From Chrysochromulina parva (lineage: Eukaryota > Haptophyta > Prymnesiales > Chrysochromulinaceae): a stretch of DNA of 16,344 nucleotides. The position numbers and the translations under genes were made by a program. Location: assembly GCA_002887195.1 (NCBI GenBank), contig PJAB01001205.1:1-16344 (forward strand). The letters are read 5' to 3'. The notes under the pieces are model-generated. The model saw only the letters and a list, made by a program, of their open reading frames with translations, had not been told where the DNA came from and made no database searches. Position 1 is the first letter of the stretch. Each line of letters starts with the position of its first letter. Of the stretch, positions 16,045-16,344 are shown piece by piece.

Positions 16045-16344
16045 GAAACCGTCGCGTCCGTAACCGCCGCCGTAGCCTACATTGGAGCCGCCGCGGTAGT
16101 CGGCGCCAGCGGCGCTCGCGCCGCCTGCGTAGCTGCCTGGCTGCGCCGGGCCTATGGAGTAGGCGACGCTCGCCACGGCGCTCGTGCTGCTCGCCAGGTA
16201 AGAGCGGCACCCCTCGATCTCTGCTAGGAAGCGAGCCTCACTGCTCAGCACGGCGCTCATGTCGGGTAGGAAGCGAGCCTCACTGCTCAGCACGGCGCTC
16301 ATGTCGGGTAGGAAGCGAGCCTCACTGCTCAGCACGGCGCTCAT
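15670..16344 (-). CDS. Gly/Tyr-rich low-complexity protein, 5' partial
   Basis: The frame of at least 224 residues ends at TGA (15672-15670) and is open at the right edge. The first visible residues are three tandem copies of MSAVLSSEARFLPD, each carrying an ATG, so the true start is unknown. The rest is Gly/Tyr/Ser/Asn-rich. Three modules each include DYRG plus an Asn, and two have long poly-Gly runs. GYDAGH occurs twice. Such sequence resembles the prion-like tails of RNA-binding proteins (hnRNP or cold-shock type), but no RRM or cold-shock domain is visible; it could lie outside the window. Wall or matrix Gly-rich proteins are the alternative. Part of the N-terminal stretch could be unspliced intron. 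An AATAAA follows at 15559. Confidence 0.6.
15791..15958. repeat. 33-bp exact direct repeat within the Gly-rich gene
   Basis: An identical 33-bp segment starting TGGCCAGCAT lies at 15791-15823 and 15926-15958, 135 bp (45 codons) apart. A second shared block, GTTGGCGCTGCC, lies at 15844 and 15982. Together they show a module duplication of about 135-138 bp. Confidence 0.85.
15871..15894. repeat. GCC trinucleotide run (poly-Gly)
   Basis: Eight GCC units on the plus strand, read as poly-Gly on the minus strand in the Gly-rich gene. Confidence 0.9.
16002..16044. repeat. GCC-rich run (poly-Gly), longer copy
   Basis: About 14 near-continuous GCC-type units with one CCC interruption. It encodes the longest poly-Gly run of the Gly-rich protein and is the counterpart of the run at 15871 in the duplicated module. 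Confidence 0.85.
16225..16344. repeat. 42-bp tandem repeat array, running off the window
   Basis: Units start at 16225, 16267 and 16309, each beginning TAGGAAGCGAGCCTCACTGC, and are identical over the visible part. There are nearly three copies, cut by the window edge. Each encodes a 14-residue unit on the minus strand. Confidence 0.95.

Noticed and set aside
15715..16227. Plus-strand frame rich in Ala and Val opposite the Gly-rich gene
   Set aside because: It is made of GCC/GTA-type repeats and is probably the shadow of the Gly/Tyr-rich frame. The latter has an AATAAA after its stop and more organised modules, but certainty is moderate.
16225..16344. CRISPR-like array
   Set aside because: The 42-bp units are directly adjacent with no unique spacers, and lie in a coding frame of a eukaryotic gene.

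Overview
The window looks like nuclear DNA of a GC-rich eukaryotic unicell, most likely a microalga (haptophyte- or pelagophyte-like). The reasons are a kinesin, an EF-hand protein, a WW/IQ protein and a well-placed GT-AG intron, together with very long Ala/Arg/Gly-rich reading frames. Several intergenic stretches are clearly more AT-rich than the genes. The exact lineage cannot be fixed from sequence reading alone. No tRNA, rRNA, CRISPR array, transposase or viral gene was recognised.

Layout, left to right. 1-748 is non-coding and rich in simple repeats. An EF-hand protein lies on the minus strand at 749-1642. Its last 35 coding bases sit in a tiny second exon that completes the second EF-hand. 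1643-2387 is intergenic and contains C-rich and G-rich quadruplex-type tracts, short tandem duplications and a strong hairpin. A 2006-residue protein with four IQ motifs, a coiled coil and C-terminal WW domains fills 2388-8408 (minus). 8409-9058 is intergenic: a GC-rich block with a textbook G-quadruplex motif abuts an AT-rich block full of perfect palindromes and CCAAT-like sites. A 901-residue P-loop NTPase of unrecognised family lies at 9059-11764 (minus). A 195-bp head-to-head promoter region separates it from an N-terminal-motor kinesin at 11960-15283 (plus). A convergent spacer (15284-15669) then separates the kinesin from a glycine/tyrosine-rich low-complexity protein (minus, 15670 to the right edge, 5' end outside the window).

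Functionally, the kinesin, the calmodulin-binding-type IQ/WW scaffold and the EF-hand calcium protein suggest a cytoskeletal, possibly flagellar or basal-body, theme. This is inference from domain content and proximity; eukaryotic neighbours need not share a pathway. The most unusual points are the unassigned P-loop NTPase paired head-to-head with the kinesin, the giant IQ/WW protein, and a frame-rotating 10-bp tandem repeat in the kinesin tail. Short tandem duplications with periods of 10, 11, 12 and 42 bp recur through both coding and non-coding DNA.
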